Shown here piece by piece: positions 32,278 to 42,350 of a stretch of 64,000 nt of DNA. A model generated the notes under the pieces. That model was not told the origin of the DNA and made no database searches. It was given only the letters and a program-made list of their open reading frames with translations. A program made the position numbers and the translations under genes. Source of the stretch: Thalassolituus alkanivorans (GTDB taxonomy: Bacteria > Pseudomonadota > Gammaproteobacteria > Pseudomonadales > Oceanobacteraceae); the NCBI RefSeq assembly GCF_020447205.1, contig NZ_JAJAEL010000006.1:191865-255864 (forward strand), read 5' to 3'. Positions within the stretch are counted from its first letter, which is position 1; every line of letters starts with the position of its first letter.

Positions 32278-33510
32278 ATGACTGATACCATCATCAAGAT
32301 TGATCTGAATAAATCCGCTTATGAGCACGACAATGTGCACAACCGCTGGCACCCGGATATTCCGATGGTTGCTACGGTAAAACCGGGCGATGATTTTATT
32401 GTTGAGTGTTTCGACTGGACCGGCGGACAAATTGAAAATAACGATGACGCCTCCGATGTCCGTGACGTTGACCTGACCAAGGTGCATTTTCTTTCGGGTC
32501 CGATTGCCGTAGAAGGCGCCGAACCCGGCGATCTGCTGGAAGTCGACATTCTCGATATCGGCGCCTTTGCTGAACAGCAATGGGGCTTTAACGGCTTTTT
32601 CTCCAAACAGAACGGTGGCGGTTTTCTGGATAATCATTTTCCGGAAGCGCAGAAATCTATCTGGGATTTTAACGGTATTTATACCAAATCCCGTCATGTT
32701 CCCGGTGTCGAGTTTGCCGGTATTCTGCATCCAGGCCTGATCGGTTGCCTGCCATCCCGTGACATGCTGGATATGTGGAACACACGGGAAAAAGAACTGT
32801 TTGATACCGACCCGGAAAGAACACCGCAACTCGCCTGCCTGCCGTATGCAGAAACCGCACATATGGGCCGAATGAAAGGCGACGAGCGTAATTCCGCTGC
32901 GGCAGAAGGTGCCCGTACCGTACCTCCGCGTGAACACGGTGGTAACTGCGACATTAAAGATTTAACCCGCGGAGCCAAAGTGTACTTCCCGGTGTATGTT
33001 GACGGTGCCGGTTTATCCGTTGGCGATCTGCACTTCAGCCAGGGTGATGGTGAAATCACTTTCTGTGGTGCCATCGAAATGGCCGGCTGGATTCATATGC
33101 GGGTTAATCTGATTAAAGACGGTATGGCCAAATATCAGATTAAGAATCCGATTTTCAAACCGAGCCCGATGGTACCGAAATACGATGACTACCTGATCTT
33201 TGAAGGTATTTCGGTGGATGAAAATGGCAAACAGCATTATCTGGATACCAGTATTGCTTACCGTCAGGCCTGTCTGAATGCGATTAAATACCTCACCCAG
33301 TTTGGCTACAGCGAAGCACAGGGTTACGCGATTATTGGCTGTGCGCCGATTCAGGGCCATATCAGTGGCGTGGTGGATATTCCGAACTCCTGCGCCACCC
33401 TGTGGTTGCCGACGGATATTTTTGAATTTGATATCCAGCCGAATGCCAACGGGCCGGTTAAACATCTGGATGGTTCAGTTGATATTCCGAAAGCTCCGGA
33501 TCTTAAATAA
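32278..33510 (+). CDS. fmdA: formamidase
   Basis: FmdA hydrolyses formamide to formate and ammonia, giving nitrogen. The 410-residue product is the usual FmdA/AmdA length and shows the family's conserved blocks: NRWHPDIPMVATVKPGDDFI, ECFDWTGGQIENND, DVDLTKVHFLSGPIAVEGAE, PGLIGCLPSRDML and VPPREHGGNCDIKDLTRGAK. The C-terminal half has AIIGCAPIQGHISGVVDIPN. It has AAGGAG eight bases before the ATG. It lies directly after an amide importer and before fmdB, the same order as in known fmd clusters. Confidence 0.96.
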   Translation: MTDTIIKIDLNKSAYEHDNVHNRWHPDIPMVATVKPGDDFIVECFDWTGGQIENNDDASDVRDVDLTKVHFLSGPIAVEGAEPGDLLEVDILDIGAFAEQQWGFNGFFSKQNGGGFLDNHFPEAQKSIWDFNGIYTKSRHVPGVEFAGILHPGLIGCLPSRDMLDMWNTREKELFDTDPERTPQLACLPYAETAHMGRMKGDERNSAAAEGARTVPPREHGGNCDIKDLTRGAKVYFPVYVDGAGLSVGDLHFSQGDGEITFCGAIEMAGWIHMRVNLIKDGMAKYQIKNPIFKPSPMVPKYDDYLIFEGISVDENGKQHYLDTSIAYRQACLNAIKYLTQFGYSEAQGYAIIGCAPIQGHISGVVDIPNSCATLWLPTDIFEFDIQPNANGPVKHLDGSVDIPKAPDLK

Positions 33511-33524
33511 GGAGGAAGCCGCAT

Positions 33525-33899
33525 ATGCCACTGTATGACTACAAATGTCCGCAGCATGGTGTGTTTCAGGAACTGGCGAGCATGGAAAAGCATGATCAGC
33601 CAGCCGCCTGTCCACACTGCCAGACGCTGTCGGCGCGCATTATCATGCTGCCGCCACAGCTGGCCAGAATGCTGAAAGAAACCAAAGAAGCCATGGAGCG
33701 TAACGAAAAAGCGCAGCATGCACCGGAGGTTATGACCAGCAGCCAGTATCACGAACGTGAACAGGAAAAGCTGGCGCGCCATCAGCATAAACATCGTAAT
33801 GGTTGCGGCTGCGAGCCTAAACGCCGCAGTAATCTGATGTATACCGCTGACGGCAATAAGATGTTCCCCGGCATGCGGCCATGGATGATCAGCCACTGA
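33525..33899 (+). CDS. fmdB: FmdB-family zinc-ribbon protein
   Basis: The 124-residue product begins with the FmdB zinc ribbon: MPLYDYKCPQHGVFQ, with the second pair in CPHC near residue 27. Here the first knuckle has only one Cys in the usual place (KCPQHG), with His as possible extra ligand. The middle is a charged helix, and a second Cys pair (GCGC) lies near 98, followed by a basic stretch. FmdB is thought to regulate or assist amidase expression; its exact role is unproven. An AAGGAGG precedes the ATG, and the operon ends with a terminator at 33928. Confidence 0.9.
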   Translation: MPLYDYKCPQHGVFQELASMEKHDQPAACPHCQTLSARIIMLPPQLARMLKETKEAMERNEKAQHAPEVMTSSQYHEREQEKLARHQHKHRNGCGCEPKRRSNLMYTADGNKMFPGMRPWMISH

Positions 33900-33927
33900 T
33901 CATCCGCACAATTTCGTCTGTCCTTTT

Positions 33928-33953
33928 CCCCGGGTTTGCCGGGGCTTTTTATT
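33928..33953 (+). terminator. intrinsic terminator of the formamide operon
   Basis: CCCCGG (33928-33933), loop of five, CCGGGG (33939-33944), then CTTTTTATTT on the plus strand. It lies 29 bases after the fmdB stop. Confidence 0.85.
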
Positions 33954-34012
33954 TCTACAGAAAAAATATTGCCGTGAGGAAAAATACTGACGCAGGAAAT
34001 ATTGGCAGAAAT

Positions 34013-34041
34013 AAAAAAACCGGCCAGTGGCCGGTTTTTTT
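34013..34041. terminator. bidirectional terminator at the end of the DEAD-box gene
   Basis: A run of seven A, ACCGGCC/GGCCGGT stem around AGT, and a run of seven T. It terminates the minus-strand helicase gene and backs up the formamide operon terminator. Confidence 0.88.
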
Positions 34042-34062
34042 ATTAACGTTGCGCAGTCTTAA

Positions 34063-35949
34063 TTAAGCTTCGCGACGCTTACGTGGAGCACGGGTACCCG
34101 GTGCCGGAGCGCCGTTATCGCGTGGCTTGCCACGGTGTGGTTTCTTGGCGAAACCGTCTTTCTGGCCTTCGGTACGACGCGGAGCACGACGTGGAGCACC
34201 AGCACCACCCTGCGGTACTTCAGACTCTTTATAGACTTTAATTTCCAGCGGACGACCACAAACGCGTGCTTTACGCAGTTTGCCCATGGTCGGGGCCGGC
34301 ATACCTTCCGGTAAATCGATTACAGCGAAATTATCAAAAATTTCGATATGACCGATGTAATCACTGTCGAGGTCCGCTTCGTTAGCAACCGCGCCAACCA
34401 GGTTACCCGGCTTCAGGCCGTCGTCATAACCAATGCCAACCATATAACGGGTCATTTCCACTTCCGGGTGACCTTTTAATGGCTTCGGACGCTCTTCCGG
34501 CAGTGCCTTGCTGCGCGGGCCACGCTCGCGTGAATCACCACGGGAATCACGGTCACGGGACGGACGCTCACTGCGGCTTTCGTTACGCAGCTCACGCTCA
34601 CGGGCGTCGGCCATACGGGCATCAGTCTGTTCATTAATAAACAGTGATTTTTCACCCTGCAGCAGAGCGGCCAGTGCGGCAGCAACGTCCAGTGCATCGA
34701 CCGGGTTCTGACTGAGAATGGTCTCAATCATTTCGCGGTACTGGTTGTTACGCTCAGGATGAATGGCGTCCAGAATCTGTGCCTGGAAGCGTTCACGGCG
34801 TTTTTCGTTAACCATTTTAGCGGTCGGCAGTGGCATTTCTTCAATGCTCTGACGGGTCGCTTTTTCGATATCGCGCAGCATGCGTTTTTCGCGGCCACGA
34901 ACAAACACAATGGCTTCACCATTACGGCCCGCACGGCCGGTACGGCCAATACGGTGAACGTAGGATTCGGTATCCTGCGGAATATCGTAGTTGATTACGT
35001 GGCTGATACGTTCAACGTCCAGACCACGGGCCGCAACGTCGGTCGCAACAATAATATCGAGCTGACCGGCTTTCAGTTTTTCTACCGCTTTTTCACGCAG
35101 CGCCTGTGGAATGTCACCGTTTAATGGTGAACATTTAAAGCCGTTAGCCTGCATAAAATCAGCGACTTCTTCAGTTGCCTGTTTGGTGCGGACAAACACC
35201 ATCATGGCGTCAAATTCTTCAGTTTCGGCAATACGCAGCAGTGCATCATTTTTATGAGCACCGGCAACAAACCAGTAACGCTGACGAATTTTATCGTTGG
35301 TGGTGGTTTTGGTCTGAATTTTTACTTCAACCGGATCTTTCAGGTGAGTTTCAGCAACGCGCTGAATTTCACGCGGCATAGTCGCGGAGAACAGAGCCAC
35401 CTGACGGGTACGCGGCGTGTGTTCCAGAATCCAGTTCACGTCGTCGATAAAGCCCATGCGCAGCATTTCGTCGGCTTCGTCCAGAACCACGGCTTTAATA
35501 TCGGCCAGGTTCAGGGTGCCGCGACGCAGGTGATCCATTACACGACCCGGAGTACCCACAACCCACTGCGGACCACGCTTCAGTTCACGCAGCTGGCTGC
35601 CGTAATCGGAACCACCATAAATAGCAGTAACACCAATACCCGGAATGTATTTGCTGTAGGTTTTGATGGCTTCAGCCACCTGTTGTGCCAGCTCACGGGT
35701 AGGCGCCAGACACAGAACCTGTGGCGAATTAAAATCAGCCTGGGTGCGGCTCAGCAGTGGCAGTGCGAAGGCAGCGGTTTTACCGGTACCGGTCTGAGCC
35801 ATGCCCAGAACGTCTTTGCCTTCCAGCAGTGGGGGAATACTTTCGGCCTGAATCGGAGACGGAGCTTCGTAGCCCAGCTCTTCCAGAGTACGAAGAATAG
35901 AAAAAGGTAAACCCAGGCTCGCAAAGCCTGTAGGAGTAGAATCGGTCAT
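34063..35949 (-). CDS. deaD: DEAD-box ATP-dependent RNA helicase, DeaD/CsdA type
   Basis: The 628-residue protein has the Q motif (GFASLGLPFSILRTLEELGY), Walker A AQTGTGKTAAF, PTRELAQQ, the box VLDEADEML, LFSATMPREIQ, and helicase C motifs ATDVAARGLDVERI and HRIGRTGRAGRNGEA. A DbpA-like RNA-binding domain follows at about 480-560 (VGIGYDDGLKPGNLVGAVAN), then an Arg/Gly/Pro-rich basic tail. CsdA helps ribosome assembly and cold adaptation. The roughly 400-base region upstream suggests a long regulated leader, common for this gene, though no cold-box is proven. Confidence 0.95.
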   Translation of the reverse strand: MTDSTPTGFASLGLPFSILRTLEELGYEAPSPIQAESIPPLLEGKDVLGMAQTGTGKTAAFALPLLSRTQADFNSPQVLCLAPTRELAQQVAEAIKTYSKYIPGIGVTAIYGGSDYGSQLRELKRGPQWVVGTPGRVMDHLRRGTLNLADIKAVVLDEADEMLRMGFIDDVNWILEHTPRTRQVALFSATMPREIQRVAETHLKDPVEVKIQTKTTTNDKIRQRYWFVAGAHKNDALLRIAETEEFDAMMVFVRTKQATEEVADFMQANGFKCSPLNGDIPQALREKAVEKLKAGQLDIIVATDVAARGLDVERISHVINYDIPQDTESYVHRIGRTGRAGRNGEAIVFVRGREKRMLRDIEKATRQSIEEMPLPTAKMVNEKRRERFQAQILDAIHPERNNQYREMIETILSQNPVDALDVAAALAALLQGEKSLFINEQTDARMADARERELRNESRSERPSRDRDSRGDSRERGPRSKALPEERPKPLKGHPEVEMTRYMVGIGYDDGLKPGNLVGAVANEADLDSDYIGHIEIFDNFAVIDLPEGMPAPTMGKLRKARVCGRPLEIKVYKESEVPQGGAGAPRRAPRRTEGQKDGFAKKPHRGKPRDNGAPAPGTRAPRKRREA

Positions 35950-36356
35950 ATTGTACCTGTGTAGTAGAGGAAGGGCTTGGCCGTTCTGGTTCGCACTCTA
36001 CTGCTCACACGGCTAGGCCCGACTCGTCGGTTTTCTTAAGGGGGGCGTACTATATAGGAAACCCTGCCCGCTCGCCTTAATTATTTTGTCCCGGTGTAAC
36101 AATTGTCTGGTTGTAAAGGGAGCAATTGTTCCTCTTCTGCAGCAGCCGGACACAGGTTCAGATGTGGCCACACGTGCCAGTTATCTGCATGCGGCTGAAT
36201 TTAAAGCCCTTTCAGTGCTGACGGGCGGGCATCTTATTGTGAATAGTGTCAGAATTGACGCTACGCAAGCCGCACAGTTACTGCTAGTCTGGCTTTAGCG
36301 CTGATTCAACAGGCTCAGGTGTCAGCAGGCCCAAGATTGGTATCAAGATGTAAAAC
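35950..36356. other. 407-bp intergenic region between deaD and sensor kinase
   Basis: No gene is credible; a 70-codon plus-strand reading has no start signal. An inverted repeat AACAATTG (36098-36105) / CAATTGTT (36123-36130), with 17 bases between, is the only clear structure. A TATATAG at about 36050-36056 is a -10-like element for either strand. The leader of the deaD transcript probably occupies the left half. Confidence 0.45.
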
Positions 36357-38438
36357 ATGAATATCAAAAACCGTATTCTTCTGTGTGTCATCATTCTGCA
36401 GATTGCAGGCTTTACTGCCCTGCTGCTGCATTACAACAGCCGCGCCAGCAACTCCGTTCTGGAGTTCAACCGTCAGCAGATAATGTCAGCCGTTGTGGCC
36501 AGTGTTCACCATCTGGATGCAACCGCCGCACAAATGGAGCGCACCGCTCTCGGGCTGGCACGCAGCGGCGAGCATCACCAGCAGCAGCATCACCGTACAC
36601 ATCCGGCAGAGGTCCGCGCTGTCCTGCAAAAATTACTGGTGCGCACCTTTCAGTCATTCGATCAGGCACTGGGTGGCGGCATCTGGTTTGAGCCTTACAC
36701 CATTGATCCGGATGCCCGCTACTTTGGCCCTTACGCCTACCATAACGGCCAGGATGTTATGGCCACCTGGGATCTGAGCAGCGAGCGTTACGATTACCTT
36801 AACCAACCCTGGTACAGACTGGCGATTCCTGCCGACTGGCCGCGCGATCAGCCACGTAATGCCGATCTTTTCTGGAGCCCGCCTTACGTAGATAACGCCG
36901 GCACCGAAGCTCTGATCATGACCGTGGATGCGCTGATGTACGACAACCAGCAACAGCTGATCGGCATTGCCACCGTCGACTGGGCTATGGATGAACTGCG
37001 TCAGCAGGTACGTGAACTCAAACTGACGCCGGGCACGCGCCCTTTTCTGCTGCATCAGAGCAGCGGCCGCTATCTGGTTGGCCCGGAGCAAAACAGCGAA
37101 TTAAACACCATCGTTAACAACAGCAACCTGCTGAACCTGAAGACCAGTAACGCCAGTGAGCTGCAGGAAAAAGACGGCGAATATCTGTTTGCCGCCCGCA
37201 GTCAGACCGGTCTGGTGCTGGGCGTGCGCATCCCCCATGCCGACCTGGCGCTGGCCGTACAACAACGGCTGGCTGACGGTATGACCATCAACATCGGCAT
37301 CGCCGTGCTGTTTATTTCTATTATGGCGCTTGTACTGGAAGTGCTGTTCCGTCCGTTCGAACAGATTCTGAACCGCCTGCAAAGCACCGTGGCCTACAAC
37401 CGGGAAGCCAGTCAGCCGTCGTTCCGTCCGCTGCAATACGATGCCGACAACGAATTCACACCAATCGTTAACGCCTTTAACACCCTGGTCGGCCAGGTTG
37501 ATCAGTTCACCCGCCGTCTGTCAGACAGCAACAATCAGCTGCAGGCAGAGCAACAGCGGGTTGAAGAGCTGAACACCACCCTCGAATCCAAAGTAGAAGA
37601 ACGCACGCGCGAACTGGAACAGAAAAATGCCGAGGCCAATGAATCGCTGCGTAAACTGAAGCTGACACAGCAACAGCTGGTGAATCTGGAAAAACACGCG
37701 GCGCTGGGCGAAGTTGTCGCCGGTCTGGCGCATGAAATCAACACCCCGCTGGGTATCAGTGTTACTGCGGTCAGCGCACTGGAAGACCAGCTGAAAGAAA
37801 TTGCCCAGCAGTTCCGCAACGGACAACTGAATAAAGCAACCTTTGATGATTTTATTCAGTTCTCGGAAGAAGGCGTGCAGATTACCGCCGATAACCTGCG
37901 TCGCGCCGCCGATCTGGTGGCACGCTTCAAACAGGTGGCCGTCGACCAGTCGAGCGAACAGCGGCGGGATTTTGAGCTGGGCGATTATCTGCAGAGCATC
38001 ATTGTTTCTCTGCGGCCGAATTATAAATACCGCCCGATTGATGTCAGTGTTGAATGCCCACAGCGAATTTTTATCAGCGGTTATCCCGGTGCTGTGGCGC
38101 AGATATTCACCAATCTGATGATGAACTCACTGACCCACGCGTTTGATGACAACAGCTCAGAGCGTGGCCAGATTCATATAGAAGCACAGCAGCGCGATCA
38201 GCAGGTAGAAATCACCTTCAGTGATAATGGCCGCGGTATGGATGAAGACACCCTGAAGCAATTGTTTGATCCGTTCTTTACCACCAAGCGCAATCAGGGC
38301 GGCAGCGGTATAGGTGCCTATATTATTCAGGATCTGGTCAGCCACCAGCTGCATGGCTCGCTCGAAGTCAGCAGTGCTCCCGGACAGGGTACACGCTTTG
38401 TTATCCGCTTCCCGCTGAGCCGGCAGAGCGCCGACTGA
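36357..38438 (+). CDS. membrane sensor histidine kinase with Cache-type sensor
   Basis: The 693-residue protein has an N-terminal span ([20 protein letters not shown]) and a large periplasmic double-Cache-like sensor to about 300, recognisable from [29 protein letters not shown] and [21 protein letters not shown] second span near 310-330, HAMP-like linker, coiled coil, HisKA ([20 protein letters not shown], His about 460) and ATPase ([27 protein letters not shown]) follow. Such sensors bind small organic molecules. The HisKA type matches the kinase at 3.2-4.9 kb. No response regulator is adjacent. Confidence 0.9.
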   Translation: MNIKNRILLCVIILQIAGFTALLLHYNSRASNSVLEFNRQQIMSAVVASVHHLDATAAQMERTALGLARSGEHHQQQHHRTHPAEVRAVLQKLLVRTFQSFDQALGGGIWFEPYTIDPDARYFGPYAYHNGQDVMATWDLSSERYDYLNQPWYRLAIPADWPRDQPRNADLFWSPPYVDNAGTEALIMTVDALMYDNQQQLIGIATVDWAMDELRQQVRELKLTPGTRPFLLHQSSGRYLVGPEQNSELNTIVNNSNLLNLKTSNASELQEKDGEYLFAARSQTGLVLGVRIPHADLALAVQQRLADGMTINIGIAVLFISIMALVLEVLFRPFEQILNRLQSTVAYNREASQPSFRPLQYDADNEFTPIVNAFNTLVGQVDQFTRRLSDSNNQLQAEQQRVEELNTTLESKVEERTRELEQKNAEANESLRKLKLTQQQLVNLEKHAALGEVVAGLAHEINTPLGISVTAVSALEDQLKEIAQQFRNGQLNKATFDDFIQFSEEGVQITADNLRRAADLVARFKQVAVDQSSEQRRDFELGDYLQSIIVSLRPNYKYRPIDVSVECPQRIFISGYPGAVAQIFTNLMMNSLTHAFDDNSSERGQIHIEAQQRDQQVEITFSDNGRGMDEDTLKQLFDPFFTTKRNQGGSGIGAYIIQDLVSHQLHGSLEVSSAPGQGTRFVIRFPLSRQSAD

Positions 38439-38509
38439 GCAGAGCGCTGATTGCCGCCCGGCAGCGGATGCGTATAATCGCCACTCCAATTCACGAGGAG
38501 TGCTTAACT

Positions 38510-38791
38510 GTGCTGAAAGTAAACGAATATTTTGATGGCAAGGTAAAGTCTATTGCCCTGCAAACCGCGACTCTGCCAGCGACTGTTGGCGCAATGGAAG
38601 CCGGTGAATACGAATTCGGCACCAGCCAGAAAGAAGTGATGACTGTCGTTTCCGGCAGCATGGACGTACTGCTGCCAGGCGCCAGCGAATGGCAGACCTT
38701 CGCTCAGGGCGAATCTTTCGAAGTGCCGGCCAACGTTAAATTCCAGGTAAAAATGGCGACTCAGACCGCCTATTTCTGTACCTACGAATAA
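38510..38791 (+). CDS. ppnP: pyrimidine/purine nucleoside phosphorylase PpnP
   Basis: PpnP phosphorolyses several nucleosides to base and ribose-1-phosphate. The 93-residue protein equals the family length (E. coli YaiE 94) and is a single cupin: [19 protein letters not shown], then [20 protein letters not shown] and [20 protein letters not shown]. The GTG at 38510 has GAGGAG nine bases upstream and agrees with the family N-terminus; upstream in-frame codons are not coding. It is 71 bases after the kinase gene, probably independent. Confidence 0.92.
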   Translation: MLKVNEYFDGKVKSIALQTATLPATVGAMEAGEYEFGTSQKEVMTVVSGSMDVLLPGASEWQTFAQGESFEVPANVKFQVKMATQTAYFCTYE

Positions 38792-38828
38792 GCGCCTGGC
38801 ACGCAAGCGGCCAGCCCTGCTGGCCGCT

Positions 38829-41492
38829 TCAGTGCTGTAACAACAGTGCCAGTTCAGCCAGCGGCAATGGCCGGCTGAAATAAAACCCCTGATAGGTTTC
38901 ACAACCGTTACTGCGTAAAAACTCCAGCTGCGGTGCCGTTTCCACCCCTTCTGCCAGAATCTGCAAACCCAGCCCGCGCGCCATATTAATAATGGTGCTG
39001 GTGATCACCCGCCCTTCTTCTTCACGCTCAACACTGTTAATAAAACTGCGGTCAATTTTCAGTTTATCGACCCGATAACGGTGCAGATACGCCAGCGACG
39101 AATAGCCGGTGCCGAAGTCATCCACCGCCAGCATCACCCCCAGCGCTTTCAGCCCGGCAATGGTCGACAGCACCTGCGCGGTCGGTTCCAGCAAAGCCCC
39201 TTCGGTGATTTCCAGCTCCAGCCAGCTGGGATCAAGCTGATAGATATCCAGCAAGGCTTTAAGGCGCTCCACCAGTCCACCGGCAACAAAGGTCGGCTGA
39301 GTAATGTTGACCGCCAGAATCAGCGGAGCAATCCCCTGCTGCTGCCAGAGAGCAAGCTGCCGGCAGGCTTTATTCAGCACCCAGCTGTCCAGTTCCGGCA
39401 TCAGGCCGTTGTCTTCCGCCACCGGCAGAAAACGTCCCGGCTGAATCATGCCTTCCTGTTCGTGCTGCCAGCGGATTAAGGCTTCAACACCGGTCACCCG
39501 GCCGCTGCGGATACAGACCTGTGGCTGATAATGCAGCTGCAGCTCGTCATCGCGCTGTAACGCATGACGCAGTTCATTACCCAGCTCCAGCCGGTCAGTC
39601 GCCGCCTGAGTCAGGTCATTGGTATAAAACTGATAATGGTTACGGCCTTTGCTCTTGGCCTGGTACATCGCCACATCGGCATTACTGATCAGCTGGGTAA
39701 CATCACGGCCATGATCGGGAAACAGCGTGATACCCAGGCTGGCGCCGATAAACAGTTCGCGGCCGATACCGACGTCAAAAGCACTGGCGAATAACTGCTG
39801 AATAATCTCAGCCACGCGTCTGACCTGATCCTCGCTGACGATATTTTCCAGCACCACCACAAACTCATCACCGCCCTGCCGTACCACGGTATCAGAGTCA
39901 CGCAGGCGTTCACGCAAGCGCCGGGCACACTCCTGCAGCAGACGGTCGCCGGCCGGATGGCCAAGGCTGTCATTGATGTGTTTGAAATGATCCAGATCGA
40001 TGGTGATCACCGCGACTTTACGCCGTTTCTGAGTTGCCAGGTCAATGGCAGTCTGCAGCTTAACCAGCAGCGAGCTGCGGTTGGGCAGGCCGGTGAGTGA
40101 ATCGTAATGGGCCAGATAATCCAGTTGCTGCTCGGATTCTTTCTGACGTGAAATATCGGCAAACACCGCCACATAATGGCTGATTGCCTGACGCTCATCA
40201 CGGACACTGGTTACCGTTAAAAACTGCGGAAACACCTCGCCGTTCTTACGCCGGTTCCACACCTCGTCACGCCAGAATCCCTTTTCCTGCACTTCACGGC
40301 GGATATCCTGCAGAACGTTACGCTGTCGCCGCTCGGGGTTGAGCATATCCACAGACCGGCCACGAACTTCCTCTTCACTGTAACCGGTAATGGTGCTGAA
40401 GGCCGGATTGACCGCTTCAATCAGACCATCCGGATTGGTAATCACCACCCCTTCCATGGTGGATTCAAATACCCGCGCCGACTGCTGCAGCCGCTGCTCA
40501 CGGGCATGAGCCTCGGTAATATCCTGCACGGTACCGACCCGTGCCACAGCAATGCCGTTTTCGTTTACCAGAATTTCGCCGATGCCGTGAATCACTTTGA
40601 CCAGCCCTGACGGCGTGCAGATGCGATAAGTCATATCAGAGGGTTGCAGCGTTTTCAGGCTGTGCTGCAACGTGCTGATAACCCGGTCCTTATCTTCCGG
40701 ATGCAGGTAGGCAATGTAATGTTCAAGGCTGACCTGAGTGATCTGTGGGCTGAGCTCAAAAATTTCGCCCGCCTGAGGGGTAAAGGTGATGCAGTTGTTG
40801 AGTACGTCATCGTACCAGCTGCCGATTCTGGCCAGACGTTCAGTCTGCAGCAATGAACGCTCACGCTGCTCAAGATGGTTCATAACCGCCAGACGGTCGA
40901 CCACCAGAAAGCAAAGCTGGGTAAAGGTTGAAAGCAGCGAGCGCTCACCTTCACCCGGTACCGGCGTGGCAGCATTAAAGCCCAGCAACATACAGCCAGC
41001 GGCATTATGACCGCCGGTAACCGGCAACAGCAGCACCTGATCACAAGCCATCGCCTGCAGCACCAGGCGTTCATCCTCACCCGGCGCTTGCGCTGCTGAC
41101 AGCAACCGTGGCTGCTGGCCATTAACCAGCCCACACCATTGCTCCCGCTGCGCGACAAGCCCGTGTAATTTTCCTGTACTGGCTTCATCCTGACTGGCCA
41201 GAATGCACAGCGGCTGCGTATGAACACCTTGCGGGCATAACAACAGAGCAATCTGAGAAGCCTGTAAATGGGCAGCAATCCGCTGTAAAGAGGATTGCAG
41301 ATCGGCGCTTAAGGTAGCGGAGCGACTGTGTAAAAAACGCTGCGCACTGCTTTCCAGCAACGACTCCAGCCGCGCACTGACAACCAGGGCCGGTTTCTGC
41401 AACCCGTTATCAGGCGCTTTGCCGCTGATCAGATCTTTCCAGATCTGACTCCAGTGGTCCTGCCGGTCGGCAGAAAATGACATACCAGTCAT
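38829..41492 (-). CDS. GAF/PAS-GGDEF-EAL cyclic-di-GMP signalling protein
   Basis: The 887-residue cytosolic protein has an N-terminal GAF-like domain (about 40-195; IALLLCPQGVHTQPLCILAS), two PAS domains (about 215-330 and 335-455; ESTMEGVVITNPDGLIEAVN), a GGDEF domain with intact RQGGDEFVV near 540 and an EAL domain with intact VEALIRWQ near 670, plus DDFGTGYSSLAYL and LKIDRSFI. Both catalytic motifs are canonical, so it could make and degrade c-di-GMP, with direction set by the sensors. It follows a PilZ gene by 26 bases on the same strand, a likely producer/receiver unit. Confidence 0.94.
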   Translation of the reverse strand: MTGMSFSADRQDHWSQIWKDLISGKAPDNGLQKPALVVSARLESLLESSAQRFLHSRSATLSADLQSSLQRIAAHLQASQIALLLCPQGVHTQPLCILASQDEASTGKLHGLVAQREQWCGLVNGQQPRLLSAAQAPGEDERLVLQAMACDQVLLLPVTGGHNAAGCMLLGFNAATPVPGEGERSLLSTFTQLCFLVVDRLAVMNHLEQRERSLLQTERLARIGSWYDDVLNNCITFTPQAGEIFELSPQITQVSLEHYIAYLHPEDKDRVISTLQHSLKTLQPSDMTYRICTPSGLVKVIHGIGEILVNENGIAVARVGTVQDITEAHAREQRLQQSARVFESTMEGVVITNPDGLIEAVNPAFSTITGYSEEEVRGRSVDMLNPERRQRNVLQDIRREVQEKGFWRDEVWNRRKNGEVFPQFLTVTSVRDERQAISHYVAVFADISRQKESEQQLDYLAHYDSLTGLPNRSSLLVKLQTAIDLATQKRRKVAVITIDLDHFKHINDSLGHPAGDRLLQECARRLRERLRDSDTVVRQGGDEFVVVLENIVSEDQVRRVAEIIQQLFASAFDVGIGRELFIGASLGITLFPDHGRDVTQLISNADVAMYQAKSKGRNHYQFYTNDLTQAATDRLELGNELRHALQRDDELQLHYQPQVCIRSGRVTGVEALIRWQHEQEGMIQPGRFLPVAEDNGLMPELDSWVLNKACRQLALWQQQGIAPLILAVNITQPTFVAGGLVERLKALLDIYQLDPSWLELEITEGALLEPTAQVLSTIAGLKALGVMLAVDDFGTGYSSLAYLHRYRVDKLKIDRSFINSVEREEEGRVITSTIINMARGLGLQILAEGVETAPQLEFLRSNGCETYQGFYFSRPLPLAELALLLQH

Positions 41493-41518
41493 GCAACTAC
41501 TCCAGAACTGGAAAACGG

Positions 41519-42172
41519 CTACTGCCGGTGGATATTGGAAAGCACGTAAGCGTGCAATGTGATGCGATCAGAATCACTCATAGCCTGAAACTGCAGCCCA
41601 ACGCCGACGCCGCCGGTTTCTTTCGTAATCGCGCGGACAATAGCGTCGAGCTTAATAATGCGTTCAATACCACTGACCGCCACCTGCGCCGTGAGCTGAA
41701 CATTTTCACCAACCTCGACCGGCAGCATCTTTGCTTCCAGACGCGCACCACCCAGGCTCAGGTCTTTAATCATGGCTGAACATTTCTGCGCGAAGTTATC
41801 GCCGTAATGTACCGACGTAATCAGCGCGACCTTGGCCCGGACCGAGCTGCGTACTTCACCCAGCACCAGAGAAGATGGCATTGCCAGATGCAGGTGCGGA
41901 TAAGGTGCACGGGAAATATGCGTAATTTCGGTACGGAAGGCACAGGCACAATTCATTTGCGTGGCAAATAAACGCACAGCCAGTGGTGCTCCGAGCTTAA
42001 GCACCATGGGTGAGCCATTAACAAGTGGTGTGGTAACAACAATGCTTTGTCCGGCGCGATAGCCAATAAGAACGGACCTGTCACGTTCCGTGGTATAGCC
42101 CTCAAAATCCAGCTGCAACGGCTGGCCCGGCGTCAGCCGCAGATCCTCAAATCGTGTATTTTTTTCTTCCAT
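41519..42172 (-). CDS. PilZ-domain protein with YcgR-like N-terminal domain
   Basis: The 217-residue protein has an N-terminal beta-barrel like the YcgR/PilZN domain (LRLTPGQPLQLDFEG and SIVVTTPLVNGSPMVLKLGA) and a C-terminal PilZ domain with the ligand motifs VRSSVRAKV near 110 (RxxxR) and DLSLGGARLE near 139 (D/NxSxxG). It should bind c-di-GMP; the two-domain layout is that of flagellar-brake type effectors. It precedes the GAF/PAS-GGDEF-EAL gene. No flagellar genes are in the window, so the target is open. Confidence 0.88.
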   Translation of the reverse strand: MEEKNTRFEDLRLTPGQPLQLDFEGYTTERDRSVLIGYRAGQSIVVTTPLVNGSPMVLKLGAPLAVRLFATQMNCACAFRTEITHISRAPYPHLHLAMPSSLVLGEVRSSVRAKVALITSVHYGDNFAQKCSAMIKDLSLGGARLEAKMLPVEVGENVQLTAQVAVSGIERIIKLDAIVRAITKETGGVGVGLQFQAMSDSDRITLHAYVLSNIHRQ

Positions 42173-42350
42173 GCCCGGTACATCTGGCCAAAGTGGTTAT
42201 TGATACTTTAGTGTAGACCAGAAAAATGCCTGACAAAGTGTCCAAGCGTTTTGCAGCACTTGCAGGCTGCGCGACCACCGCTCATCATGTCGATGGTCAC
42301 ACCACAAACTGATGGGAATGGCCCCTTTTAACAGCATTCTGAGGTAGCCT

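Noticed and set aside
36086-36298. 70-residue plus-strand gene between deaD and the sensor kinase
   Set aside because: No ribosome site and no similarity; it overlaps an inverted repeat and looks like leader or promoter DNA.
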